A stretch of 64,000 bases of DNA from JBBSOK01 sp965219125 (GTDB lineage: Bacteria; Bacteroidota; Bacteroidia; Flavobacteriales; Flavobacteriaceae): the NCBI GenBank assembly GCA_965219125.1, contig CBDCMO010000001.1, forward strand, positions 186,001-250,000, given 5' to 3'. Numbering within the stretch: position 1 is the first letter of the stretch; every line of letters starts with the position of its first letter. The position numbers and the translations under genes are program-made. The notes below the pieces were generated by a model. The model saw only the letters and a list, made by a program, of their open reading frames with translations, had not been told where the DNA came from and did not search any database. Of the stretch, positions 35,661 to 44,529 are shown piece after piece.

Positions 35661-35712
35661 TGAATACTGAATACTGAATACTGAATACTAAATACTCAAT
35701 ACTGAATACTGA
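35661..35712. repeat. Heptanucleotide tandem repeat (TGAATAC)n
   Basis: About seven imperfect copies of TGAATAC in the gap between the convergent genes ending at 35590 and 35720. Confidence 0.85.
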
Positions 35713-35719
35713 TAACAGA

Positions 35720-37618
35720 CTACAGCGTCTCCTTAAGCCATCCAAAAAATTCTCGCTGCCAAACTAAAGCGGTCTGTGGTGCTAATACCCAGTGATTTTC
35801 TTCCGGTAGATAAAGTAATTTGCTTTTTATTCCGCGTAATTGCGCAGCTTGAAAAGCTCCCAAACCTTGCTCAATCGGCACTCGATAATCTTTACCACCT
35901 TGCACAATCATAATTGGCGTGTCCCATTTATCAACAAAGGTTATTGGATTAAACTCCGTGTATGTTTTTTGGGCAACGGCATTATCTTTTTCCCAATAAG
36001 CGCCTCCCATATCGTGGGTTACAAAGAATAATTCTTCAGTAGTGCCGTACATCGCGCGATTATCAAACATACCATCGTGAGCGATAAAGGTTTTGAATCT
36101 ACCTTCGTGATTGCCCGCCAACCAATATACAGAATATCCACCAAAACTTGCTCCAACAGCGCCTAATCTGGCTTTATCGACGTACGGTTCTTTTGCCACA
36201 TCATCAATTGCATCAAGATAATCCTGCATGGCTTTTCCGCCCCAATCGCCACTTATTTCTTCGTTCCATTCAACTCCGTGACCGGGCATTCCTCTTCGGT
36301 TTGGTGCTACAATTATATAACCTTGAGAAGCCATTAATTGAAAATTCCAACGATAACTATAAAATTGTGAAAGTGCAGATTGAGGTCCGCCTTGCGCATA
36401 AAGTAAGGTTGGGTATTTTTTAGTTTTATCAAAATTAGGAGGCAAGATTACCCAAACCAACATTTGTTTGCCGTCTTTGGTAGTTACAATTCGTTTTTCA
36501 ATTTTTGGTAATTCTAATTTCCCATAAATCTCAGCATTCAACTGTGTTAATTGAGTGAAGGTTTCGCTTTTTAAATCGAAAGAAAAAAGTTCGGCAGCGT
36601 GGTTCATATCGGTTCTTGTCACAATCAAATTTCCGTTATTCTCGCCTACAATTCCTGTTACGTCAAATTCACCTTTACTAATTTGTTCAACAACCGCCAT
36701 TTTTCTGGTTTTGCCTGGATAATCAACTCTAAAAAGCTGAATCGTCCCATCAATTGGCGCGGTAAAGTAAATATTCTTGTTATTACTAGCCCATAAAAAG
36801 CTATTCACAGTGCCATCCCATTGTGCTGTCAGATTTTGTTTTACACCATCTTTTAGAACTATGATGTCATTTTTATCAGCCTCATAACCGGGCGTTTTCA
36901 TCTGTAAATAGGCAAGCGCACCATCTTTTGAAAATGCCGGTGAAGTATCATATCCTTTATTTTCTGCGGTTAAGTTTTCGGTTTTTTGGGTTGAAAGGTT
37001 GTATTGGTAAATGTTGGTATCTGTACTTGTTGCATATTCTGTGCCTGCCAATTTCTTGCTTACATAGTAAACATTTTCACCTTTTACATCCCAAATATAA
37101 TCTTCATCGCCACCGAATGGCGCTTGTGGCGTGTAGTAAGGTTGTTGCGGCGTTAGGTCTGTTTCGGCATCCGTTTTTGTATTTTTTAAAAATAAGTGGT
37201 CAAAACTACCATCATTCCATTTGTCCCAATGTCTGTAATCTAAAGCCGTAAAAACGTACGCATCGCTTTTTGGCAAATCTTTATAAATATCTTTTCCGGT
37301 TACTTTATTTACTTCAACAGATTTGTGCATTAATAGATATTTTCCGTCTGGCGATAGATTTTTATCTTTTGTTTTAGCCGCATCTTTTTCAATTTCAGTA
37401 GCATTTCCACTAGAAATGGGCATCTTGTAATATTTTGAATCCATTTTGTTTTCCTCGATATTGGGGATTGAAACTTTATAAAAAATTTCAGTTCCATCTT
37501 CGGAAATACCAATCGGACTTATTCTTTTAACTTGCCATAAAAGTTCTGGGGTCATTGTTTGTTGGGCGTGAATTATACTTGCAGCAAAAATGGCAAATAT
37601 GAGGGTTATTTTTTTCAT
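35720..37618 (-). CDS. S9 family prolyl oligopeptidase-like peptidase
   Basis: 632 residues. Signal peptide (FAIFAASIIHAQQ), an N-terminal beta-propeller of PD40-like blades (about 25-370), then an alpha/beta-hydrolase catalytic domain. The Ser is in GASFGGYSVYW, the Asp in GGKDYRVP and the His in ENHWVLAP. It is probably a periplasmic dipeptidyl or acylaminoacyl peptidase. Confidence 0.92.
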   Translation of the reverse strand: MKKITLIFAIFAASIIHAQQTMTPELLWQVKRISPIGISEDGTEIFYKVSIPNIEENKMDSKYYKMPISSGNATEIEKDAAKTKDKNLSPDGKYLLMHKSVEVNKVTGKDIYKDLPKSDAYVFTALDYRHWDKWNDGSFDHLFLKNTKTDAETDLTPQQPYYTPQAPFGGDEDYIWDVKGENVYYVSKKLAGTEYATSTDTNIYQYNLSTQKTENLTAENKGYDTSPAFSKDGALAYLQMKTPGYEADKNDIIVLKDGVKQNLTAQWDGTVNSFLWASNNKNIYFTAPIDGTIQLFRVDYPGKTRKMAVVEQISKGEFDVTGIVGENNGNLIVTRTDMNHAAELFSFDLKSETFTQLTQLNAEIYGKLELPKIEKRIVTTKDGKQMLVWVILPPNFDKTKKYPTLLYAQGGPQSALSQFYSYRWNFQLMASQGYIIVAPNRRGMPGHGVEWNEEISGDWGGKAMQDYLDAIDDVAKEPYVDKARLGAVGASFGGYSVYWLAGNHEGRFKTFIAHDGMFDNRAMYGTTEELFFVTHDMGGAYWEKDNAVAQKTYTEFNPITFVDKWDTPIMIVQGGKDYRVPIEQGLGAFQAAQLRGIKSKLLYLPEENHWVLAPQTALVWQREFFGWLKETL

Positions 37619-37778
37619 GATTTATATTTTGGGAAATGTAAATTTAATGAAAAATGCTAGCAGAAATTGAAACTTGCCCAATCATTTGAGAAGAAGTTTG
37701 TTTTTGAAAGTGATAATTTCTTACACAGTTTCTGTGAAATTAAATTCAGAAATCACGAACGATATTCAACGGATTTTT

Positions 37779-38861
37779 TTAAAAATTAAAGACCTCATTT
37801 AACTTTTCCCAAAGTTCATTATCATAACCCGAAGGTCCTAACAGTGGCGAGCCAGCATTGGTGCCCATTCTAACAATCACAAGATTTTCGCTGGGAACAA
37901 CGTACAACTTTTGGTCATCTTTGCCCAAACCAGCGATTAAGTCGTCGGGTGCGTTTGGTATTAATTTCCCCGAAAATTGATTCGTACTTGTTGGCAATCT
38001 AAAACTTTCCTTCCCATTTAACCACCATAAATAACCGTATGCTTTGTTCAAATTTTGCGATGTATTTGTCATTTGCTGAAAATATTCAGGTGCTATCAAT
38101 TCATTTTCTTCCCACTTTCCACCATTCAAATTTAAGAGTCCAAAACGCGCCATACTTCTTGCTGTGCTTATGTAAACGTGATTATGACCAAAAGTAAACC
38201 AACCGCCAGTCATCCCGATTTTGTTTTTCAAATTTGAGGTAAAATAAGTATCAAAACCGTTTGGAACGGCTTCATCTATCACGTTTTGAAGTAATGTATA
38301 AAAGGCATTATGATAATACCAAAATGTATCAGGCTCATTTAAATACCGTAAACATTCCGCATCGGTACAGGTTTCGTCTGCAACATTATAGTCGCCGCCC
38401 GTTGTCATAGTAAGTTGATTTTTTATTGTTATTGCAGCTTCCTGTTCTGTCGTCATTGATGTCCAACCACTGCCTAAATATTGCGAAGCTGAATCTTCGG
38501 TAGATAAATAGCCGTCTTTTTGAGCCATTCCAATTGTAAATGCAGTCAAGGTTTTACCCGCGCTGTTCCAAAGATGAGGTGTTGAGATGTTTGTACCATT
38601 CAAATAATATTCAACCGCAATCTTGCCGTTTTTTAAAATTATAAAACCTTCGGTATCTGTTTCTTCTAAAAATTGTTTGAGTTCTTGAAGTTTAGTGGAA
38701 TCCCAAGAAAGTGAAGAAGGATTGATGGTTTCCCAAGTCTGGGAATTTATTGGTGGAAAATAGATTTGTTCGTCAAGTATTTCAACTGTTGCTTCATCAT
38801 TTTGGGAACAGCTTGAAAATGCAAAAATAAAAACAGCAAGAATAGAACAGAGATACTTCAT
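37779..38861 (-). CDS. Class C beta-lactamase-like serine hydrolase, lipoprotein
   Basis: 360 residues from ATG 38861 (a TTG two codons upstream is less likely). Lipobox FAFSSCSQ. The serine-hydrolase SxxK motif is NSAGKTLTAF at about residue 103, with a Tyr-containing YYHNAFYTLL segment and a C-terminal strand GLGKDDQKLYVV. Such proteins are usually esterases, D,D-peptidases or peptidases rather than true beta-lactamases. The export signal suggests the periplasm. Confidence 0.87.
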   Translation of the reverse strand: MKYLCSILAVFIFAFSSCSQNDEATVEILDEQIYFPPINSQTWETINPSSLSWDSTKLQELKQFLEETDTEGFIILKNGKIAVEYYLNGTNISTPHLWNSAGKTLTAFTIGMAQKDGYLSTEDSASQYLGSGWTSMTTEQEAAITIKNQLTMTTGGDYNVADETCTDAECLRYLNEPDTFWYYHNAFYTLLQNVIDEAVPNGFDTYFTSNLKNKIGMTGGWFTFGHNHVYISTARSMARFGLLNLNGGKWEENELIAPEYFQQMTNTSQNLNKAYGYLWWLNGKESFRLPTSTNQFSGKLIPNAPDDLIAGLGKDDQKLYVVPSENLVIVRMGTNAGSPLLGPSGYDNELWEKLNEVFNF

Positions 38862-38914
38862 AATCAAGATTTAATGGTTAGACTATTCTTTATGGTAATG
38901 GTTTAAAATGGTTG

Positions 38915-38922
38915 TATCTTTG
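38915..38922 (+). promoter_or_regulatory. -7 element (TATCTTTG) of rimO
   Basis: An exact TAnnTTTG match followed by CACGC, 100 bases upstream of the rimO ATG. The palindrome at 38999-39014 is then in the transcribed leader. Confidence 0.6.
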
Positions 38923-38997
38923 CACGCTTTTAAAATTATGGAACTTTTAATCATAATTCTAAATTCATTATAAAATAATTGAATTTTCATTAAACAT

Positions 38998-39015
38998 ATT
39001 CCCGCCTGCGCGGGA
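38998..39015 (+). repeat. REP-like palindrome in the rimO leader
   Basis: TTCCCGC-CTGC-GCGGGAA, a perfect 7-bp stem, ends about eight bases before the rimO ATG. Its 3' arm includes the only purine-rich (GGGAAAG) sequence near the start. Confidence 0.7.
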
Positions 39016-39022
39016 AAGACGT

Positions 39023-40327
39023 ATGCGTACAAAAACACTTAAAAATAATAAGATAAATGTAGTAACCCTTGGTTGTAGTAAAAATGTTTACGACAGCGAA
39101 GTGTTAATGGGACAATTGCGTGCCAATAATAAAGAAGTTGTTCACGAAGAAGAAGGCAACATCGTAGTGATTAATACCTGCGGCTTTATTGCTAATGCAA
39201 AGGAAGAAAGTGTAAATACAATCTTAGAATACGTCCAGAAAAAAGAACAAGGTCTTGTTGATAAAGTTTTTGTAACAGGTTGCCTTTCTGAACGATATAA
39301 GCCAGATTTACAAAAGGAAATTCCGCAAGTTGACCAATATTTTGGCACGACAGAATTGCCATCATTACTAAAAGCATTAGGCGCAGACTACAAACACGAA
39401 CTTATTGGAGAACGTCTTACAACAACACCAAAAAACTACGCATACCTAAAAATTGCCGAAGGTTGCGACCGTCCGTGTTCGTTTTGTGCAATCCCGATTA
39501 TGCGCGGAAAACATAAAAGTACACCAATTGAAAACTTGGTTATTGAAGCCGAAAAATTGGCAGCAAACGGCGTTAAAGAACTAATTTTAATCGCCCAAGA
39601 TTTAACCTATTACGGTTTAGATATTTACAAGAAACGAAACCTTGCCGAATTATTAGAAAACCTAGTTAAAGTTGAAGGAATAGAATGGATTCGTTTGCAC
39701 TACGCATTTCCAACCGGTTTCCCAATGGATGTTTTGGAATTAATGCGTAAGGAACCAAAAATCTGTAATTATATAGATATTCCGCTACAGCATATTGCAG
39801 ACCCGATTTTAAAAAGTATGCGCCGCGGAACGACCAAGGAAAAGACCACAAAATTATTGAAAGATTTTCGGGCAGCTGTGCCAAACATGACAATTCGTAC
39901 AACGTTGATCGTTGGTTATCCCGGCGAAACTGAAGAAGATTACCAAACCCTTAAAAATTGGGTAAAAGAAATGCGCTTTGAGCGTTTAGGCTGTTTTACC
40001 TACAGTCACGAAGAAAATACGCACGCTTACAATTTGGTAGACGATGTGCCCGAAGATGTAAAAATGGATCGAGCCAACGAAATTATGGAAATACAAAGCC
40101 AAATTTCTTGGGAATTAAATCAGCATAAAATCGGACAAACTTTTAAAGTAGTAATAGACCGAAAAGAAGGCGGTTATTACGTTGGTAGAACTGAATTTGA
40201 CAGCCCAGATGTTGATAACGAAGTTTTGATAAATGCCGAAGGAGGTTATTTGAGAACGGGTGAATTTTTCAACGTAAAGATCACTGCTGCGGAAGATTTT
40301 GATTTGTATGCGGAGTTGGTTAACTGA
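39023..40327 (+). CDS. rimO: Ribosomal protein uS12 methylthiotransferase RimO
   Basis: 434 residues. The N-terminal MTTase domain starts INVVTLGCSKNVYDSEVLMG and includes VINTCGFI and VTGCLSERY (three cluster cysteines). The radical-SAM centre is EGCDRPCSFCAIP, and the C-terminal TRAM domain follows. It adds a methylthio group to an Asp of S12. Confidence 0.95.
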   Translation: MRTKTLKNNKINVVTLGCSKNVYDSEVLMGQLRANNKEVVHEEEGNIVVINTCGFIANAKEESVNTILEYVQKKEQGLVDKVFVTGCLSERYKPDLQKEIPQVDQYFGTTELPSLLKALGADYKHELIGERLTTTPKNYAYLKIAEGCDRPCSFCAIPIMRGKHKSTPIENLVIEAEKLAANGVKELILIAQDLTYYGLDIYKKRNLAELLENLVKVEGIEWIRLHYAFPTGFPMDVLELMRKEPKICNYIDIPLQHIADPILKSMRRGTTKEKTTKLLKDFRAAVPNMTIRTTLIVGYPGETEEDYQTLKNWVKEMRFERLGCFTYSHEENTHAYNLVDDVPEDVKMDRANEIMEIQSQISWELNQHKIGQTFKVVIDRKEGGYYVGRTEFDSPDVDNEVLINAEGGYLRTGEFFNVKITAAEDFDLYAELVN

Positions 40328-40362
40328 TTTATTTGTTATCTTAGTTTTATAAAATATTTGAT

Positions 40363-40587
40363 ATGAACCTTGAAACTGAAAAAATTGAACTAATTCAGTT
40401 ATTGTTAGAGTCTAATAGCAAAGAAGTCTTGCGAGAGATAAAAATGCTTCTTAATCGTTCAGAAGGCCAAGAAATTACAGAGCTTCAAAAAGTCGAACTT
40501 GACCGCCGTTTAGAAAAACATGCAAAGGGGAAAATGAAATTTTACTCGTTAGATGACTACGAAAATCGTTTAAACGAACCTCAATAA
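40363..40587 (+). CDS. Antitoxin of a ParE/RelE-type pair
   Basis: 74 residues, helical, with no clear DNA-binding domain. It has the typical antitoxin tail (AKGKMKFYSLDDYENRLNEPQ) that matches the 'addiction module component' layout. Its TAA overlaps the toxin ATG by one base (TAATG). It presumably binds and neutralises the downstream toxin. Confidence 0.8.
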   Translation: MNLETEKIELIQLLLESNSKEVLREIKMLLNRSEGQEITELQKVELDRRLEKHAKGKMKFYSLDDYENRLNEPQ

Positions 40588-40883
40588 TGTACTACATTAG
40601 AATATCTAAAGAAGCAACTTTAGATGTAATAGATGCGTTGAATTGGTATAAGGCAAAAAGCAGCAAACTTTCGCATAGATTAAAAAAAGAACTTGACCAA
40701 GGCTACAATTTTATTCAAAAAGCACCTCTTTCCTTTCAGCTAAAATATAAAAATGTTCGGGTATATTATTGTAAAACCTTCCCTTTTGGAATTCATTATA
40801 TCATTGAAAACGAAATTGTTAAAGTGATAGCTGTTTTTCACACTAGCCGAAATCCAACAAATTGGTCTGATATAAATTTATAA
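40587..40883 (+). CDS. ParE/RelE superfamily toxin
   Basis: 98 residues with the ParE fold pattern: ISKEATLDVIDALNWYK, LKKELDQGYNFIQKAPLSFQ, VRVYYCKTFPFGIHYII and VFHTSRNP. ParE toxins poison gyrase; RelE relatives cut mRNA. The sequence looks more like ParE (FPFGIHY, AVFHTSRNP). Confidence 0.87.
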   Translation: MYYIRISKEATLDVIDALNWYKAKSSKLSHRLKKELDQGYNFIQKAPLSFQLKYKNVRVYYCKTFPFGIHYIIENEIVKVIAVFHTSRNPTNWSDINL

Positions 40884-40886
40884 ACT

Positions 40887-42116
40887 TTGAATCAGCAACT
40901 ATTAATTATCGGCCAAATTTTCCCCGAACCATCAACAACTGCGGCTGGTGGGAGAATGATACAGTTAATAAATTTCTTTTCTTCTGAAAATTTTAAAATC
41001 CATTTTGCTTCAACTGCTTTAATTTCAGAAAAGTCGGCAGATTTGGAAAGTTTGGGAATAAAAACCCATTCCATAAAACTCAACGATGCTTCTTTTGATG
41101 AATTTTTAATCGAAATAAATCCACACATAATCTTATTTGACCGCTTTATAACCGAAGAACAATTTGGTTGGCGAGTTTCTGAAAAATGCCCAAACGCAAT
41201 TAAAATTTTAGATACTGAAGATTTACATTTTCTAAGAAAAGCTAGGGAAGAAGTGGTAAAAAAAGGAATTGAAGTTTCAGAAGCCTTTCTATTTTCAGAA
41301 ACTGCAAAACGTGAATTAGCTTCAATTTTAAGATGCGATTTGTCTTTGATAATTTCATCCTTCGAAATTGAATTATTACAGAACACCTTTAAAATTGCGG
41401 AAGAACTGTTATTTTATTTACCATTTTTAATAGATTTTCCTTCAGAAGAAAAAGTGAATAATTTCCCGTCATTCAAGGAAAGAACAGATTTTATAACCGT
41501 TGGAAATTTATTGCACGCCCCAAATGTAGATTCGGTTGAAGTATTGAAAAAGGAAATTTGGCCATTAATCAGAAGTAAAATTCCGAATGCAAAACTTCAC
41601 ATTTATGGAGCTTATGCCCCTCAAAAAATTCTTCAATTGCATAAACCAGAAGAAGGATTTTTTATAAAAGGTTGGGTAGAAAATGCGGATGAAGCTTTTG
41701 CAAAATCGAGAGTTTGTCTCGCACCAATTCGTTTTGGTGCAGGTTTAAAAGGAAAATTGTTTGACTCTGTTTTAAACGGAACACCATTTATAACAACAAA
41801 TATCGGTGCAGAAGGAATGTCTTTTAATGAAGATTCATTTTACATAAAAGACAACTTTGAAGAATTTGTGGAAGCTGCAATTTCAATTTATGAAAACGAA
41901 GAAAAATGGAAAACAATACAAAGTTTTCAAATGAAATCGCTTCAAGATAATTTCAATAAAAATGAATTTCTTCCGAAGTTTAAAGAGCAAATTCAATACC
42001 TTCAAAATAATATTGAAAAACACCGACAACAAAATTTTATTGGGCAAATCCTGCAACACCAAACACTTCAAAGCACAAAATATATGAGTAAGTGGATTGA
42101 GGAGAAGAATAAGTGA
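40887..42116 (+). CDS. Glycosyltransferase, GT-B type
   Basis: 409 residues. Start is TTG 40887, three bases after the toxin stop; there is no in-frame ATG before the conserved IIGQIFPEPSTTAAGGRM. The C-terminal half has the GT1-like GxLxxxPNV (VGNLLHAPNVDSV), KLHIYGAY, FFIKGWVENADE, and LAPIRFGAGLKGKLFDSVLNG with TPFITTNIGAEGM. It transfers sugars from activated donors; the acceptor is unknown. Confidence 0.83.
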   Translation: MNQQLLIIGQIFPEPSTTAAGGRMIQLINFFSSENFKIHFASTALISEKSADLESLGIKTHSIKLNDASFDEFLIEINPHIILFDRFITEEQFGWRVSEKCPNAIKILDTEDLHFLRKAREEVVKKGIEVSEAFLFSETAKRELASILRCDLSLIISSFEIELLQNTFKIAEELLFYLPFLIDFPSEEKVNNFPSFKERTDFITVGNLLHAPNVDSVEVLKKEIWPLIRSKIPNAKLHIYGAYAPQKILQLHKPEEGFFIKGWVENADEAFAKSRVCLAPIRFGAGLKGKLFDSVLNGTPFITTNIGAEGMSFNEDSFYIKDNFEEFVEAAISIYENEEKWKTIQSFQMKSLQDNFNKNEFLPKFKEQIQYLQNNIEKHRQQNFIGQILQHQTLQSTKYMSKWIEEKNK

Positions 42117-42125
42117 TTAACGATT

Positions 42126-42231
42126 TCATTTCGGCTCCGCTCAATGACTGGTTTGTACTAAAACATAATATTTAAAAGCCGGTGGCTAAGCGGAGGAAAG
42201 TCACAATGTCATTTCGGCTCCGCTCAATGAC
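42126..42231. repeat. Pair of identical 23-bp REP-like units
   Basis: The same 23 bases (core TTTCGGCTCCGCTCAATGAC) occur at 42126-42148 and 42209-42231. Between them, 42179-42205 holds an imperfect inverted version (GGCTAAGCGGAGGAAAGTCAC), making a small palindromic array. Confidence 0.8.
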
Positions 42232-42351
42232 CGGGCTAATCAACTAATTTTGAATTTTAAATTTTAAATCTTGAATGAAAGCTTTTCCCTATTTTTGAAC
42301 CATTAAAAGTATAATAAGAAATTTAACTAATTTTCAATTTCAACCAAAAAA

Positions 42352-43227
42352 ATGGCTTCAGGATTTTTTGCAATTTTAGATGATATAGCAGCACTTTTGG
42401 ATGATGTAGCGGCAATGAGTAAAATTGCAGCCAAAAATACAGCTAGTATTTTGGGTGATGATCTTGCCGTAAATGCGGAAAAAGCATCCGGTTTTGCTTC
42501 CTCACGTGAAATTCCGGTTTTACTGGCTATTTCAAAAGGTTCTTTACTCAATAAACTGATTATCCTGCCAATTGCATTTTTATTGAGTGCTTTTTTGCCT
42601 TGGGCAATAAAGGTTGTTTTGGTTCTCGGTGGAATATATTTGGCATTTGAAGGCACCGAAAAAATCTACGAATTTTTCTTTCCGCACGCGCAATCTGAAG
42701 AATCTTTAGCTGAAGAAAATTATACTGAAGTTGAGATTTTAGCTTTGGAAAAAGAGCGTGTAAAAGCAGCAATTGTTACAGATTTTATCTTGTCCATAGA
42801 AATTGTAATTATTGCTTTGTCTAGTGTTGTTGACGAAACATTGGTTATGCAAATTATAGTAGTAAGCGCCATTGCAATATTAGCAACAGTAGGCGTTTAC
42901 GGGATAGTTGCGCTGATTGTTAGAATGGACGAAGCCGGCTATAAACTTATAAAAAGCAATGAAAAAGAAAAAAGTTTTAGAAAAAAACTTGGCCGAGTTT
43001 TAGTACAAGCTTTGCCATATGTTATAAAAACATTGGCAATTGTTGGAACTATTGCGCTACTTCTGGTTTCTGGCGGAATTTTTGTTCACAACATTACCAT
43101 TTTGCACGATTATTTGCCGCACTGGCCAACAATTCTATTAGAATTAATTGTCGGTCTCATGGTTGGACTTTTGAGTTTACTTTTACTTTCGGCCGTTAAA
43201 AAATTGTGGAAATTAATTAAAAAATGA
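42352..43227 (+). CDS. DUF808 family membrane protein
   Basis: 291 residues. Family start SGFFAILDDIAALLDDVA, then SKIAAKNTASILGDDLAVNA and four to six hydrophobic helices. DUF808 (YedI-like) proteins are inner-membrane proteins of unknown function. The upstream gap contains the REP-like array. Confidence 0.9.
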   Translation: MASGFFAILDDIAALLDDVAAMSKIAAKNTASILGDDLAVNAEKASGFASSREIPVLLAISKGSLLNKLIILPIAFLLSAFLPWAIKVVLVLGGIYLAFEGTEKIYEFFFPHAQSEESLAEENYTEVEILALEKERVKAAIVTDFILSIEIVIIALSSVVDETLVMQIIVVSAIAILATVGVYGIVALIVRMDEAGYKLIKSNEKEKSFRKKLGRVLVQALPYVIKTLAIVGTIALLLVSGGIFVHNITILHDYLPHWPTILLELIVGLMVGLLSLLLLSAVKKLWKLIKK

Positions 43228-43390
43228 ATACCTCCTTATTTGTAATTTTTTATTGATTTTTTCTTCAATATAATTACCTCTTCAATTAAACCATTACTGA
43301 TTATTTCAGTCCAAAAAAGAAATTGATTTTCACTCGCTTTTATTATTTTGTTAAATAAAAACTAACAAGGTATTGAACTGATGCATAAAA

Positions 43391-43413
43391 ATTAGATTTG
43401 TAATATATCTAAT
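43391..43413 (+). promoter_or_regulatory. Palindrome upstream of the RND operon
   Basis: ATTAGAT-N9-ATCTAAT, 34 bases before the adaptor ATG. The position is typical for a repressor operator; the regulator is not adjacent. Confidence 0.4.
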
Positions 43414-43446
43414 TTCTAGCGCCGCAGTTACATTTCATCCAAAAAT

Positions 43447-44529
43447 ATGAAGACCAAATATATCGTTTATTCACTTTTAGTCTTAGGGATTCTTGCATTT
43501 ATAGCATACCGAATAATGAGTAATCGCGAAGAAAGCAATGTTGGTAAAAATAAAAGTGGCCCAACAACCACAACTGTAAGTGGTATTATTGCAACTGGCG
43601 AAAATTTTGCAGATAATTTATCTTTATCCGGAACGCTTGAGGCAAATGAGCAGGTCGAAATTCGAAGCGAGATTATGGGCGTTGTGGAATCTATAAATTT
43701 TGAAGAAGGAACGGAAGTATCAAAAGGTCAAGTGCTTTTAAAAGTAAATGATATTGAAATGCGTGCACAACTTTCAAAAGTAGGTACTGCACAACAATTA
43801 GCATCAGAAAATGAAAGACGCGCAAAATTGCTTTTAGAAAAACAAGCAATCAGCCAAGAGGAATATGATATTGCAAGCGCAGATTTTAAAAGCTCCAAGG
43901 CAGAATCGCAACTTATTGCCGCCCAATTAGGTAAAGCAACAATTAGAGCACCTTTCTCGGGAACCATTGGTTTGCGCAACATTTCAAAAGGAACGTATGT
44001 TACTCCAACAACACCAATTGCTACGTTGGTTAATACAAAACAATTAAAAATTACCTTCAGCATTCCAGAAAAATACGCTAGTAGAATGAAGTTGAATAGC
44101 GAGCTAACTTTTACTGTTTCTGGTTCAAAAGAAGAATATAAAGCGAAAATTTATGCGATTGAACCAATGGTAGATCTGGCAACTAGAACATTAAAAATGC
44201 GCGCAATTGCCGAAAATCCTGAAGGAAAGTTATATCCGGGAACTTTTGCAAGTGTAATGCTGCCGCTGGAAGTTGTGGATGATGCACTTTTGGTTCCTAC
44301 AGAATCATTAATACCTATCCAAAACGGAAAGATGATTTTTATTTCAAAAGGCGGAAAGGCAAAACAGATAGAGGTAGAAACTGGTTCAAGAACCGATAGT
44401 TTGATTCGTGTAATTTCTGGCATTAAGGCTGGCGATACCATTTTAACTTCAGGCGTAATGTCTTTAAAAGATGGAACTCCAGTAAAAGTTGATTTTAAAA
44501 AATCTGCTAAAACCACTAGCGTGCAATGA
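43447..44529 (+). CDS. RND efflux periplasmic adaptor (membrane fusion protein)
   Basis: 360 residues with an N-terminal anchor helix (YSLLVLGILAFIAYRI). The lipoyl and barrel-sandwich pattern is ANEQVEIRSEIMGVVESINFEEG ... KGQVLLKVN, followed by an alpha-hairpin (about 105-160) and beta-barrel (IRAPFSGTIGLRNISKGTYV). It links the inner-membrane pump to the outer-membrane TolC. It overlaps the pump gene by four bases. Confidence 0.93.
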   Translation: MKTKYIVYSLLVLGILAFIAYRIMSNREESNVGKNKSGPTTTTVSGIIATGENFADNLSLSGTLEANEQVEIRSEIMGVVESINFEEGTEVSKGQVLLKVNDIEMRAQLSKVGTAQQLASENERRAKLLLEKQAISQEEYDIASADFKSSKAESQLIAAQLGKATIRAPFSGTIGLRNISKGTYVTPTTPIATLVNTKQLKITFSIPEKYASRMKLNSELTFTVSGSKEEYKAKIYAIEPMVDLATRTLKMRAIAENPEGKLYPGTFASVMLPLEVVDDALLVPTESLIPIQNGKMIFISKGGKAKQIEVETGSRTDSLIRVISGIKAGDTILTSGVMSLKDGTPVKVDFKKSAKTTSVQ

